64,000 nucleotides of DNA from Marasmius tenuissimus (lineage: Eukaryota; Basidiomycota; Agaricomycetes; Agaricales; Marasmiaceae), in contig JAQOTA010000046.1 of assembly GCA_029532415.1 (NCBI GenBank), forward strand, positions 558,001 to 622,000, in the 5' to 3' direction. The notes beneath the pieces are model-generated. The model was not told the origin of the DNA and ran no database searches. It saw only the letters and a program-made list of their open reading frames with translations. Numbering within the stretch: the stretch's first letter is position 1; the number at the start of each line of letters is the position of its first letter. Both the position numbers and the translations under genes were made by a program. This document shows positions 23,390 through 34,180 of the stretch, piece after piece.

Positions 23390-24988
23390 TAAATTCACGT
23401 ACCGTGTTGCGTACAGTCGCGTACAATTCACGTACAGTCACGTACCAAACTCACGTTCATGATGGGCACAGCCACCACTCTTATATCCATCTGTAGAACA
23501 CGACCACGGTCGGCATCACTTCTTAGGTCGGTGTAGATGCTCTCCGTTGGTCTGAAAAAATGTAAGACTTCCGTGTGGCTCGGTTTTTAACAAATCTCCA
23601 AGGATTTTACACCACGGTAAGTCAGTCATGCTGACTTGATTCATTTTCCTCTCCCAAAAACTGCACCCATCTACCAACAAGTAGTAATCTGTGTACTGAC
23701 AATGCCATCCCCACTCTGACACTTACAGGAATATTGAGTTAACAGCCGAAAGAAGCCATATTCGCTCGGCGGTAGCGTCTTGGATAGATGGGTTGTGTAC
23801 GGCGCCAAAACACTCGTTGCCAGGCTCGTAAATTGAGACTCCTGAGTCTAGTTAACCTCTTTGTCCTGGTCCCACAAGTGTTATATCTCAGCACGGGACC
23901 ACTTCCTCGAGCTCTATGTAGGCCAGTGACAAAATTCGAGGGGGTTGAAGGTGGAAGTCGACTTAACAATGTGCTGGCCACTGTCGACTACTCATTGAGA
24001 TCAGTTTCGCAGCAGTCGTCACTTCTACTTTATTTTCATTTCAGAGTCCACCCACGTCTGATTGGGAGTTATGTACTTTCTCATTCTCATTTACGTACGC
24101 AGTGGCCAAACTCACGTACCAAATGTCTGGATTCACGTACCTCACGTTCACACTCACGTACTTCACGTTCGGATTCACGTACCTCACGTGCAAATTCACG
24201 TACGTTGCGTACATTACCACGTACTTCATGTTCACACCTCAAAATTCACGTACCTACTGGTATTCTCTATCCTAATTACAATTGAGCGGCTGTGGAAGCG
24301 AGTGACTCGACACTGCAACATTGAACTTGATGTCAACAGTGAGACCATCTGAGTCTTGAGAATTTTATGGAAGCCATGGCTGGGAATGTGAGATTGGCAT
24401 CATGGCACACTCAAACATTTCCCAATACATTTATTATCCAACTTCAGCCTACTTCACAATTAGGCGGTCTGGTCAGACTGGTCTACATAGGGAACTCCTT
24501 ACCGGGAGTAGCAACCGTGAAAACTTGACCTAATCTCAGAGGAGGCTGCGGTCTTAGAAGTGTCCTCGTTCCCGTTCCCTATATCAGTCTGACCATCGAG
24601 CTTAAAGATTCTCTCGTAGGCTCGGTATAGTCGGTGTGATAATGTCGAGAGGTGTTTTCAAACATCATAATTATTTGTGTAGAGCAGCACCCCAGAAGGC
24701 TTGCAGCGGGAAGGGGAGACATTGTTCATACTCAGTGGTCACTGATACTGGTTTGGATGCGCATTTTGCACAGTCTAGAGAACAGAGGGATAAGTAAGCT
24801 GCATATTACATTGAGCAGGTATACGTAATACCGAGAAATCGTGGCCACATATGTCCTCTGGGTCCAAAAACAGTGGTTATGCTATGCCATCAATTCACGT
24901 ACGTCGCGTATCAAAATGCTAAATTCACGTACATTCAAGTACCTCACGTACCGCAAAATGTACGTGAACGTGAATTTGGATAGGCCCC
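23390..24988. mobile_element. ACGT-rich repeat element, copy a (1.6 kb)
   Basis: The left end GGGGCATGCTAAATTCACGT and the right end, read as reverse complement GGGGCCTATCCAAATTCACG, form imperfect terminal inverted repeats. TAC stands on both sides (23,387-23,389 and 24,989-24,991). Both subterminal zones and an internal array (24,092-24,254) carry repeated TTCACGTAC/CTCACGTTC units, about ten ACGT cores in 160 bp. Related copies at 51,441, 54,288 and 56,760 share the ends or the interior. No transposase frame. I infer a non-autonomous DNA transposon whose ACGT motifs may be binding sites. Confidence 0.65.
24092..24254. repeat. Internal array of CACGTAC-type motifs
   Basis: Roughly ten units of the form ATTCACGTACCTCACGTTC, spaced about 14-18 bp, alternating CACGTAC and CACGTTC or CACGTGC. 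All are in one orientation, although the ACGT core is palindromic. The array lies in the middle of element copy a. Translation gives an artefactual HVPHV peptide repeat. Confidence 0.8.
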
Positions 24989-25385
24989 TACAGATCGCCT
25001 TCAGCTTCAGATCTTGAAAACAGATAGTGTGGATTCTCACATTTGAAGACTCCCACTCTTGTTGAGAGGCACTGGCTGAAGCGTACTGGAAGGTGTGACC
25101 CAATAAACCCAAGTTTTTAACTGGTAAATATGGTACGTACCCTATTAGTGGCAGCATAAATGTGAGTGTATTGTGGCTTCTGTCTCGATTATCCGGCATA
25201 GTCAGGGGCTGTACAATGGATCCCTGAGTGCCCTGCACCCTGAAGTACAACGGGCCAACAGGATGATCCCATATTACAGCGAATGACTGAACGGCGGTCA
25301 CTGTCCGAGGCCAGTTGTCGAGACCTGTCCCGATGGCGGGTAGAGTGGGAGCCCAGAAGAGCAATTGTAGAGTTATGTATGCCAT
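24989..25385 (-). pseudogene. Short-tailed single-pass membrane protein, copy F4 (5' part only)
   Basis: Exon 1 (from the ATG at 25,385 to the GTACGTACC donor near 25,141) and exon 2 (GTLQPVPLNKSGS) are intact and about 95% like F2. The gene stops at the junction with the ACGT-rich element at 24,988; stalk, TM and tail exons are absent. The last 140 bp (24,990-25,127) overlap in content with the end of the F3 relic on the other side of the element (23,235-23,385), but the two are clearly diverged, so this is not one gene split by an insertion. Confidence 0.7.
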
Positions 25386-25404
25386 CGGACGATTAATTCA
25401 GTAT

Positions 25405-27130
25405 AGGTCGTGCAAGCTTACACTCGAAAAATGACATACTTTATTCTGCGACGCGTCTTGAAGTCCGAGTAAGCTAACATGCGCTAGTCGACGTCGTGGT
25501 GGTTGAGTGTCTGGGACTGGACCGAAATCATAATTTGGTCAAACGTCCGCACTGCCCTTACCTTGGTTGGGATGATGGATACAAGCTGCTCGGTATCAAT
25601 GTACCCCAGTAGCTATTGTGCTTGTATTAGATGGTTGAGATGAAGGCACCTGAATGCTGAGCCTGATTTTCAATAGCTATGATGAGTGGAATTTTCTGTT
25701 GCTTTGGTCATATGAATGATCTACTTACTGTGCCGCACAAGAAAAGAACTTTCTATCAGTCTTGCGTGCAGGATTAGTACCCCACGGCTTCAGATCTTCT
25801 CTCCTTTCCGAATGTGAATAAAAATTATTCGGTCGCCTTGACTGCTACCTGATGCTTTAAAGTACTACTCTTTGAACCGGACTGACGACCAAGAGTAGCT
25901 GCGAATCGATCATGAATACAGCGGGAAGTGGTCGAATAGGTGGCGTTTGATGGTGAGTGAGCAAAGGGACCGACAAGCGCCCAAATCGTCGCAAGGACAG
26001 GGTTTATGTACACATCCGATCGGATGTACCCAAACTCTTGAGCTCAATTGTACCATCCGGCGTCTCTATATGTAATAATGACACCGAAAGCTGTATTGAG
26101 TAAGGGCAGATCCCAGCGAGAAACCAAACAACTGCCGTTAGAAAGCGGCTGAAGCCTAAAATGGTAAGATCGACCTGCCCTCAAGAGGGTCCGGCCAGTC
26201 GGCAAATCGCCGAAAACTGGGTTCCGGAGTTGGGTTCTTTTCTTCCCTCTTCGCCTCCATCCTCCATGTTTCCCCCCCTCCTGCGTCTGTTTTATTTCCA
26301 CTATCTATGGGTCGTTTTAGAATCTTCTCTTGCGCTTGTCCCTGGTCCCAGGAAACCGGTTGGCACCATGTCATCTCTACGTGCAAACGACAAGAGGTCG
26401 AGCGATGGATCTGGAAGCTGATAAGGTTGTGGTCTCCTGGTGCGCACTCTATTTTCATTCAATGCTGTTCTTTGATGTTTACCCCATCTTCCTTACGGTT
26501 GATTATTGCAGACTTTGGTCCCAATCTACTCATGATCGCACTGTACCATCCGTCGCTCAAGGACATCAAGGACACTACCGGGAGCCACGAGCCCAGACCT
26601 TGACCCGTTGAGAACTCTTGAACCCTGCTTTCACACTCTCTTCCGCTGCTTGCCCTTCCTGTTGTGATGATGACATGCCGTGTTTTTTTGACGCTTCTTC
26701 CGTCCTGTCTTTCTTCCCAGAACTTACAACCTTCCAACCTTCTGTCTTCCTTTGTGGCTTTCATATTTGCATTATTCTTTGACGCTTTACCACTGGTATC
26801 ATCGGCTCCCCATAATCTATCATCCTGGCGTTCATATTGTCACCCTGAATCCCGTATTGACCTACACGGTATGCCAGCTCTAGATCTTCGCAGTTGGATC
26901 ATTCTCATCCCTATCTTCTGGTGTTACGGGCTTGGATCTGGGAATAGAAGGGAACAGCGTGCTTTAAACCACTTCTTTTCTCCTGTCACATCATTTTGAC
27001 AACCTACACTCAGCCCTGTTGTCCGAGACACGAGCCCGATATGGATTTGATCTCAACTGTTTTCTGCTTGGCCATCGCGCAAGCTATACCTTTTGGTTCT
27101 CCGTGATGCGGTATTCTGTGGAGTGAAGAG
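25405..27130. repeat. Segmental repeat R1, copy 3, left part
   Basis: Third copy of the segment at 1-2,640, more diverged than copy 2. It is interrupted at 27,130 by a copia element and resumes at 33,459 (GTATCATTTTGGGG matching GTGTCGTTCTGGAG near 17,670). No gene recognised. Confidence 0.72.
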
Positions 27131-27451
27131 TGATGAGCCGGCATAACGCCTAGCGCAGAGGACTACAACATGGCTACACTACTACTTACCAGAGAGGAGT
27201 TTAGAGAGATAGAGGCGAGACGTAGAAGCTCAAGCACACTGTAGATTCAGGTAGAGAACTACGAGCCTATATACATGAAGATACAATAGGGTTACCATAT
27301 AAGGACGACAATAAGAATTGTACATATGAGCATAGTGAACAATGAAGAATGGAACAATAGCGAATGCATTGTCCCGCATAATACAATGGTGGGAAGTATG
27401 AACCGGGACTTGGGATATACCGGGATCTAATTATAGTCCACGGATTCAACA
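27131..27451 (-). repeat. 3' LTR of copia copy 1
   Basis: 321 bp, identical in boundaries to the other LTR. In element sense it begins TGTTGAATCC and ends GGCTCATCA. A TATATAAGC-type TATA box lies inside (complement near 27,270-27,280). Confidence 0.93.
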
Positions 27452-27466
27452 CACCCCCTCGCTAAG
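27452..27466 (-). other. Polypurine tract of copia copy 1
   Basis: In element sense CTTAGCGAGGGGGTG directly abuts the 3' LTR. The counterpart in copy 2 is CTTAGCAAGGGGGTG at 63,074-63,088. This is the expected plus-strand priming site. Confidence 0.75.
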
Positions 27467-27673
27467 TGCAGCTGAAAAGCGCATCTGAGTGAATCAAGTG
27501 GACAAATAGAATTCAAGTCCAAGGTGATCTCTGAATCGTAAGAACTTCTCATGTCCGAGATTCTTCATAAACATGTCTGCGGGATTATAGACTCCTTCAA
27601 TAAAGAACAACTCGACTTTGCCATCTTCAACACATGATCGAATGTAATGATATCGAATATTGATGTGCTTGGT

Positions 27674-30592
27674 TCAGCGTTCTTGAACCAGATTAGATGC
27701 AATGAAGATAGAGCCCTGATTGTCTCCGCAGATTGGAATAGGACCCAAGTCAATTCCAAGTTGAGAGAGTAGCGATCTTATCCAGGAAGCTTGATGACTG
27801 CAATCCGACAGTGCCATATACTCAGCTTCAGTGGAAGAAAGAGCTACAGTCTTCTGGGCGTGTGATTGCCACGAGAAGATGCCGCCTGCTAACTTGAGGA
27901 AGTAGCCAGTGATCGAACGATGTTTGATAGGATCGGCAGCCCAATCCAAGTCTGTGAACGCAAGAAGACCTCCATCAGAGTCACCATCGTAGACAAGTGA
28001 ATAATTTGATGTGCCAGCTAGATAGCAGCAGATATACAGAGCTTTATCGAGGTGTTCCTTCGTTGGATTGGAAGAGAACTGGGAAAGCTTCGTAACTGCA
28101 TAGGCAATATCAGGACGTGTACCCAGCATAATATACAGAAGCGACCCAATCACAGACTGGAATCTGGAGCGAATGGCAGGATTAACTGGACCATTGTTGG
28201 GAGTTGGCACATAGCCAGCAGGTAAGGGCGTAGGAGCACCTTTTGCATTCTGCATCCCGAAACGTTCTAGAACTTTTTTTAGATAATCCTTCTGGTCAAT
28301 CATGATCTTATTGCCTTCGCGACAAATGCTCATGCGGAGAAACTCGCTAGCATCGCCCATATCATGGCATTCCCATCGAGCCATGAACTCGGCTTTCCTC
28401 TTGTCAACAAAAGCTTTGTTAGGACCCATGAAGAGTGCATCGTCAACGTAAATGATCGCATACACAACTTCACCACTCTTTGGATCTTTGCAGATGAAGA
28501 GTCCAGCATCAGAAGTCAGGCGTTTGAAGCCTAATACTTCCATGGACGAGCTGAGGGTTCGCCACCACTCAAGGGCAGCTTGCTTCAGTCCATATAATGC
28601 TCGATGCAGGCGTAGTACCTTACGTTCTTGACCCTTGACTTTGAAGCCTTCAGGTTGTTCCATGTAAATCTCCTCAACAAGATCGCCATAAAGAAAGGCG
28701 TTCTTAACATCAACAGAAGTGATGTACCAGTTTTTTAGAGCTGCGAGAGCAAGCATCATACGGACAGTCTCATAACAAACAACTGGTGAGAAGATCTCAT
28801 CAAAGTCTACACCTTCGACCTGAGAGAAACCTTTGGCAACAAGTCTCGCTTTCTTGCGACCATTTGACTTAACGTTGAAGACCCATCTATTTTTGATGGC
28901 TTTGTGACCTTTAGGCAAGTCACAGAGTTCGAAGACCTTGCACTTACGAAGTGCCTCAAGTTCTTTGTGGCAAGTGTTCTTCCATTCCTTCTGTTGCTCA
29001 ACAGGCAACTTTAGAATATTGCGGAGTGTCCACTCTCTGATGTTAGAGAAGTCAGGAGTATTGGACATTGGAGACGAATTGTGAACTGGAATGGCATTGT
29101 TCAACAGGTAAATCATGAATCCTACTCCCCCTTCTTGGGTCAGTCTTTCAACTACGCTTTCTTCCTCATGCGACTCAGTGCTTCCACCAGGTTCTGGAGC
29201 AGGCGGAGGCGGAAGTGGACCAGGAATCCCCTTTTTACCACCTTTGCCTTTCCTAGATTGCGAAGAGCTAGGACGATCAACTGGATGTGAAGGTTCTTTG
29301 TCTCCAGTGACGTTTCTCCAAGTATTCTTATTTTCTAAGTTGCGAATAATATCTGAGGGTCTATTTGGGTTCCGCTTTTCCCCAAATATGTTACCAGGTT
29401 GCGTTGTACCCTTCTGCTGCCTCGAAGACCGGCATGGACCATCCGCTGCTGGTGCAGGCGGAGGAACGGCGGGTTCGCCTGAAGGCGTCGGAGGACCAGA
29501 TTGAGGGAGTGGCACATCCCCTGGCGCAGGGCCACCTGCAGGTTCGTCAACCTGAGGTTCTGATCTCTTAGAAGGTTCGGAGCGACGTCTGAGATCCGGT
29601 AATGGAGTATCAAAACCGTTGTCATCAGAGTCTTCATCTTCCGAAGGAATGTTGGGATTTTCACCCAAAGTAAAAGGTTCACTACCGACAGGTGTGAAGC
29701 CACGAGTTTTGGCATCAGGACACTTATTGTATAGTGTCTCATCGAATAGTGCAGTGCTACCTTTGAATACAGAATTATTACTTCGCATGAACAGGAAGCC
29801 TTTCATCCCATCCTGGCAGCCAATGAAAGTCATCAACTCACTACGAGGGGCGAGTTTATTCTTTCTACGATCTTCAAGAATGAAGACGTAGGCTGCACAA
29901 CCCATAACTCGGAGATGTGAAACATCAGGTGCCTCGCTGTAAAGCATTTTGAATGGAGTTCGCCAGCTCAAACATTGCACAGGAGTGCGATTGTAGAGGT
30001 GGACGGCGTGCACATGGCAGGATTCCCACCAGGACTGAGGCATACAAGCTTCAAAGCGAAGAGCTTCAGCCTTCTCATGAATAGTCCTGTTGAATTGTTC
30101 AGCACAACCGTTTTGTTGTGGTGTATACGGTATGCTTTGATCCCTTTGGATCCCATACTCTTTCAGTACTGCATCAAACTTATCTCCTTTGTACTCTCCC
30201 CCTTCATCAGACATCCAGGTCTTAACAACAGTGTTGAATTGCGTCTTGACCATAGTAAGGAAGTCCCTCAAAGCAGGTACTGCCTCGTCTTTCGTCTTGA
30301 GCTTGGAGGTCCAAACGTAGGACATGCAGTCATCGAGAAAAGAGATGTAGTACTTGTACCGGTGATACGATTCAGCCGGGTACGACTTCAAATCCGAATG
30401 TATGCGTTCAAACGGCTTAGAAGCTCTAGTAGTAGAGTTGGGGAACGATTTCTCATGCATCTTGCCTTCAGCACAACCACAACACAGAGGTGTCTTCTTA
30501 GTAGGCATCTTAAGGTCAAGTGGGAAACCTTGCGTATGTTTCCGAGCTTTGTTCAGGGCTTTATCTGATGGATGCCCAAAGCGTCTGTGCTA
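27674..30592 (-). CDS. Copia pol: integrase, reverse transcriptase, RNase H
   Basis: A 944-codon frame runs from 30,508 to a stop at 27,674; homology begins upstream near 30,590. Domains in order: the end of the HHCC zinc region (GHPS... then CCGCAEGK); integrase core with D (RIHSDL), D (WMSDEGGEY) and E (NGCAEQFNRTI); a Pro/Ser-rich linker of about 180 residues; reverse transcriptase with FLYGDL and the YVDD active site; RNase H with DLDWAAD, STEAEYMALSD and GDNQGS. The conserved Trp before HRRFGHP is TAG (30,590-30,592). The C-terminal stop is a CGA-to-TGA change (copy 2 keeps CGA there), removing about 60 residues still readable down to 27,500. Confidence 0.92.
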
Positions 30593-30712
30593 AATATCGT
30601 AGTCGACATTGTAAACAACCGACTTGGCCATTAAAACCTCAGCAGATGCTTTCCGCGAGTGTACCCAATCAATGGTTTGACCAGGCATATGAGGGTAGGA
30701 AACAAGCGACTG

Positions 30713-31186
30713 TCATCGCTGTGATGAGTAGAAGGCCAATTTCTTTGTGTTTCCACAAATTGAAAAACCATCTTGAAGGAACTCTCCCATGGATAGTAGA
30801 CGTATGTCCAATTGTGGTATGTAATAGACAGGATAGAGACGCGAAACGCGCTCAGTAAGTTTCCCGTCATGTCCTTCAACATTATGCTTAATGAAGACAG
30901 TGCCTTTACCCTTGATCTGTATAGGGTTGCCCTTATTTGCAGTATTTATGATAGGACCATCAAGCGATTCATATTCAGCGAAATCATTCATGTCATTCGT
31001 GAAATGAGAGGAGGCACCAGAATCAAGGAGCCAACCCTGTGCATTGTTCACACTTTTCTTTCCCTTACATTGAGTACATCCCACAAAGTGGGTCGAAATA
31101 GCATTGCAAAAATTTACCAGTGATACCAGATCACTACGACTACCGTGCACACTACTGATACCAACTAGTTAAGAGCAGCGCTGTAG
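30713..31186 (-). CDS. Copia protease segment
   Basis: The frame 30,713-31,150 carries the aspartic protease motif WLLDSGASSHFTND, then IKGKGTV and YIPQLDIRLLSMGEF. In an intact element it would be continuous with gag upstream and integrase downstream. Here it ends at a TGA (30,713-30,715) where the ancestral codon, inferred by comparison with copy 2, was CGA. Between 30,713 and 30,590 the frame still matches the polyprotein. Confidence 0.85.
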
Positions 31187-31462
31187 GTTTGCATCAGCTT
31201 GGGAAAGCAGGTCAAGGTATGGTACTTGCCTGTCATAGTGGAACAATCTGAGAGAGACATCATCCGGGACGTCCTCTACTCCTGCAGCTTCGGCAATGTC
31301 GTTGTCAACATCATTACTGAATAGAGAAGTCATATCGTCCATACCATTGTCAGATCCCCAGTCCATTTCTGCATCTTCATCAGAATCAGTGCTGCGAGCA
31401 CTTTTAGAAGAAGTAGAAGAAGGACATCCGGCTCCTTCATCTTCCGAATCGTCCTCCAGAAC

Positions 31463-32838
31463 TCACTTGGACGAGGAACCAGGCTTCGAGATACGGTCCT
31501 GGAGCAAACGATTGGTGGCAGACGTGACGATCTGTTCGAACGGTTTGAGATGCCGCGCTGTCTTAGGGACACCAAGTCTGTCAGCAAGTGAACGTGCTTC
31601 ACGTACATCATCAAATACTGACTCGGATGGCTTAAAGCCAGTGAAGGACTGCATGGCAGCCAGATTCTTCTTGACAGCGGGAGCGACAGCGCTGTCACAA
31701 GACTTGTCCCAGTTACCAGTGAAGTGCGCTGGGGGCGGAGATCCTCTAGCACGGCTAGGAGGGGCACTGTCGATCTCGGCGCGCAAGGAGTTGTTGACTG
31801 CGTTCAACGCAATACGTTCCCTGCGGTCAGTGATCGAGGAGTAAGGACGGACAGGAGGAGGGGAAGCAATGACGGATGCGTAAGACGCAAAATGGGAGTG
31901 ACCATGAGACCGATTGTTACCGCTGTTACCGCCGGCGTTGCCGGGACCCTGGTGCTGATTGATACCACCGCGGGTACCATGCTGCTGCTGCTTCTTCTTC
32001 TTACCCTTGTTCTGGTTCGAAGATTGGCGTTGCTGCTGCTGCTGTGGTGGACGGGTGTTGGTCTGCTGCTGATACCCACGCTGCTGACGTTGCTGCTGTG
32101 GGCGTTGCTGCTGACCGAATGATGGTTCACGATTACCAGCACGCTTCACTGCAGAGAGGCGGTTTGCAAGCTGAGGGTTCTGGCGTTCGTACTTGACCAT
32201 GATAGCGTCATGGACTTTCGAAACGGTGATGCATTCATCATCCTTGGGATCCCTGACATAGTCGTGAAGGATTTGGATGAGGTGGCGTCCCATTCGGGAG
32301 GAATAGCGGCAATGAGCAGGAGGGACTTGATCAACTCGGGGAGAACCACTCCTACCTCAGAGAGTCGTTCGATGTAGGACTTGAACTTGGCGATGCCGGC
32401 TTGGGGGTGAGAGGTGGTAAGTCTGAAAGAGACGAGTTTTACAAAGTCGCCATAGATGGCAGACAAAGTGGGCTCACCGTAGGTGAGGTTCAGTTGTTCC
32501 CAAGCCTTCTGGGTGTTCATGTCCTTGATTGGATCGAAGACTTCCTTGGTGGTCGTGATCTGGATAATCCCCATGAGCTGGAGATCTTCCTTATCCCATG
32601 CAAGACTCTCCTTTTGCCATGCGGCATGTTCTTCAGGAGGGACAGTGTCACGGACAACAGGAGTAACCCCAGCAGGGCTAGTGACAGTGCCAAGGGGCAT
32701 GGAGGGACGTGGTTCGTCGCCAGTAAGATGACCATAAAGACCTTGGGTCTTGCACACGGCTTCCATCTCACCGGTGTAAACTTGTTTAAAGTTGGTACTG
32801 TCGAAGCAACCGGAGAAGTATTTCTTAACGTCGAACAT
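31463..32838 (-). CDS. Copia gag (frameshifted)
   Basis: Starts at the ATG at 32,838 (MFDVKKYFSGCF; an upstream in-frame ATG at 32,907 is also possible). The UBN2/copia-type gag core contains DKEDLQLMGIIQ, AWEQLNLTYG and SFRLTTSHPQAGIAKFKSYI. Near 32,270 one base is missing relative to copy 2 (AAATCCTTCAC versus AAATCTCTTCAT), moving the rest into another frame that runs to 31,463. The second half is Gln/Asn/Arg-rich with CAG runs (RGYQQQTNTRPPQQQQQRQ). I see no CCHC zinc knuckle. Confidence 0.85.
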
Positions 32839-33125
32839 GGTAGTAAGAGGTTGAGAGTTTGGTGTTGGATCTAGAAAAGACAGCATCAGCATGCGTCTAA
32901 TCAACACAGGGAGCAGCCATCAAGGCGCTATGCTCAACGAGGAGCATTGGATCCTTGAGATCCGATGTCGTCGAAAGATGTACATCAATGCCATAGATTG
33001 AGCACTCAATTAAGAGGTCAATGGCAACATGCAGGTCTAGCCTAGCTAGCTGATGACAGCAGCCTAGGGGCGCTCGTCGCTGACAGCAGCCATTAAGGCG
33101 CTCGTCATTGTAGTCGGGCTAACCG

Positions 33126-33137
33126 GGGCCCATAACC
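33126..33137 (-). other. Primer-binding site (half-tRNA type), copia copy 1
   Basis: Immediately next to the 5' LTR, element sense GGTTATGGGCCC. This is complementary to the anticodon arm of initiator methionine tRNA (GGGCCCATAACC, containing the CAU anticodon), not to the 3' CCA end. Drosophila copia primes from a cleaved initiator tRNA half; the same mode is inferred here. Copy 2 has the identical site at 57,346-57,357. Confidence 0.8.
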
Positions 33138-33458
33138 TGATGAGCCAGCATAACGCCTAGCACAGAGGACTGCAACATGGCTACACTACTACTTACCAGA
33201 GAGGAGTTTAGAGAGATAGAGGCAAGACGTAGAAGCTCAAGCACACTGTAGATTCAGGTAGAGAACTACGAGCTTATATACATGAAGATACAATAGGGTT
33301 ACCATATAAGGACGACAATAAGAATTGTACATATGAGCATATAGAACAATGAAGAATGGAACAATAGCAAATGCATTGTCCCGCATAATACAATGGCGGG
33401 AAGTATGAACCGGGACTTGGGATATACCGGGATCTAATTATAGTCCACGGATTCAACA
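33138..33458 (-). repeat. 5' LTR of copia copy 1
   Basis: 321 bp, TG...CA in element sense, differing from the 3' LTR mainly at former CG dinucleotides (for example AGCACAGAG here versus AGCGCAGAG). Confidence 0.93.
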
Positions 33459-34180
33459 AAGAGGTATCATTTTGGGGTGTTGATCTTCGTCTTGCTTCAC
33501 TTCAATTTAAATGCTCGCATGTCGTTCCTCTACGACAGCTACGGGGAAATCTCCCTGTGCATCCTTTCTGTGATGCCTCGTGCATCTTCCCCTTCCTCCC
33601 TACTCGTTTTCGTTTTTGGGTAGCTCGGCCAAGCTTCATCTGGACGACTCAACCGATCAGTGACGAAGCTGTATATTGGGAATAAGCGTGTAACGCCATT
33701 TTCTTGACCCTCAACAAACCGAAGGACAAGAGGAAAACAGAAACCGGTCGCCCTCTCACCCTCAACTTGACAGCGCATATCTAGGGTGGGTTGGCCACCA
33801 GGACTACAAATCTTGCATCGAGCAATACGAGGGTACTTTCATTTGAGCTTTCAGGCACACAGAACACGAGCATGTCATCAAGGCATCTCTGACAGCCCGT
33901 TCTTGTAGCATATGCCGTGAAATCCGGTGTTATGCCGATAAATCTTGTAAATTTACGTCAGGAGAATATGGTTCTTGGTATACCCTGACCCTCAGTCCAT
34001 TACCCTCTCGTCTGACTATGTATTTGTGATTCGTGAAGGAGACTGGAAGTGATGAGAAATATTGATCGAGCGTTGAGATCTGAGACCCTGTCGATGTCTG
34101 CAGAGGTCACTTTTTTTCGCCAGAGCTCAGTCCGAACAATGGTTTTGGAAAGCCATCCAAAATCTCTGGGTTCTTCGTCT
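33459..34180. repeat. Segmental repeat R1, copy 3, right part
   Basis: Continuation of R1 after the copia insertion; matches about 17,670-18,560. No gene recognised. Confidence 0.65.

Larger units (their letters stand above)
27131..33458 (-). mobile_element. Ty1/copia LTR retrotransposon, copy 1 (6,328 bp, complete structure)
   Basis: Two 321-bp LTRs (27,131-27,451 and 33,138-33,458) bounded by TG...CA in minus-strand sense, with a perfect 5-bp target duplication AAGAG (27,126-27,130 and 33,459-33,463). Order in element sense: LTR, primer site, gag, protease, integrase, RT, RNase H, polypurine tract, LTR, which is the copia order (integrase before RT). The LTRs differ at about eight positions, mostly CG versus CA/TG, so insertion is fairly recent. 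Coding is disabled by one gag frameshift and stops near 30,713, 30,590 and 27,674, so it is non-autonomous today. It is inserted in segmental repeat R1. Confidence 0.95.

Noticed and set aside
24092..24254. Possible CRISPR-like array
   Set aside because: Units are short and variable with no unique spacers, and the organism is a eukaryote.
23788..24285. 165-codon plus-strand frame with an HVPHV-type peptide repeat
   Set aside because: The peptide repeat is a by-product of the CACGTAC DNA array; the frame is also open on the other strand and is not kept in the other copies of the element.
29115..29504. Plus-strand frames within the copia pol region (also 29,975-30,568 and 31,724-32,122)
   Set aside because: They are antisense to the real pol and gag frames on the minus strand and have no features of their own.
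33126..33137. Partial tRNA gene
   Set aside because: Only the anticodon-arm complement is present, abutting the LTR in both copia copies; it is the primer-binding site.
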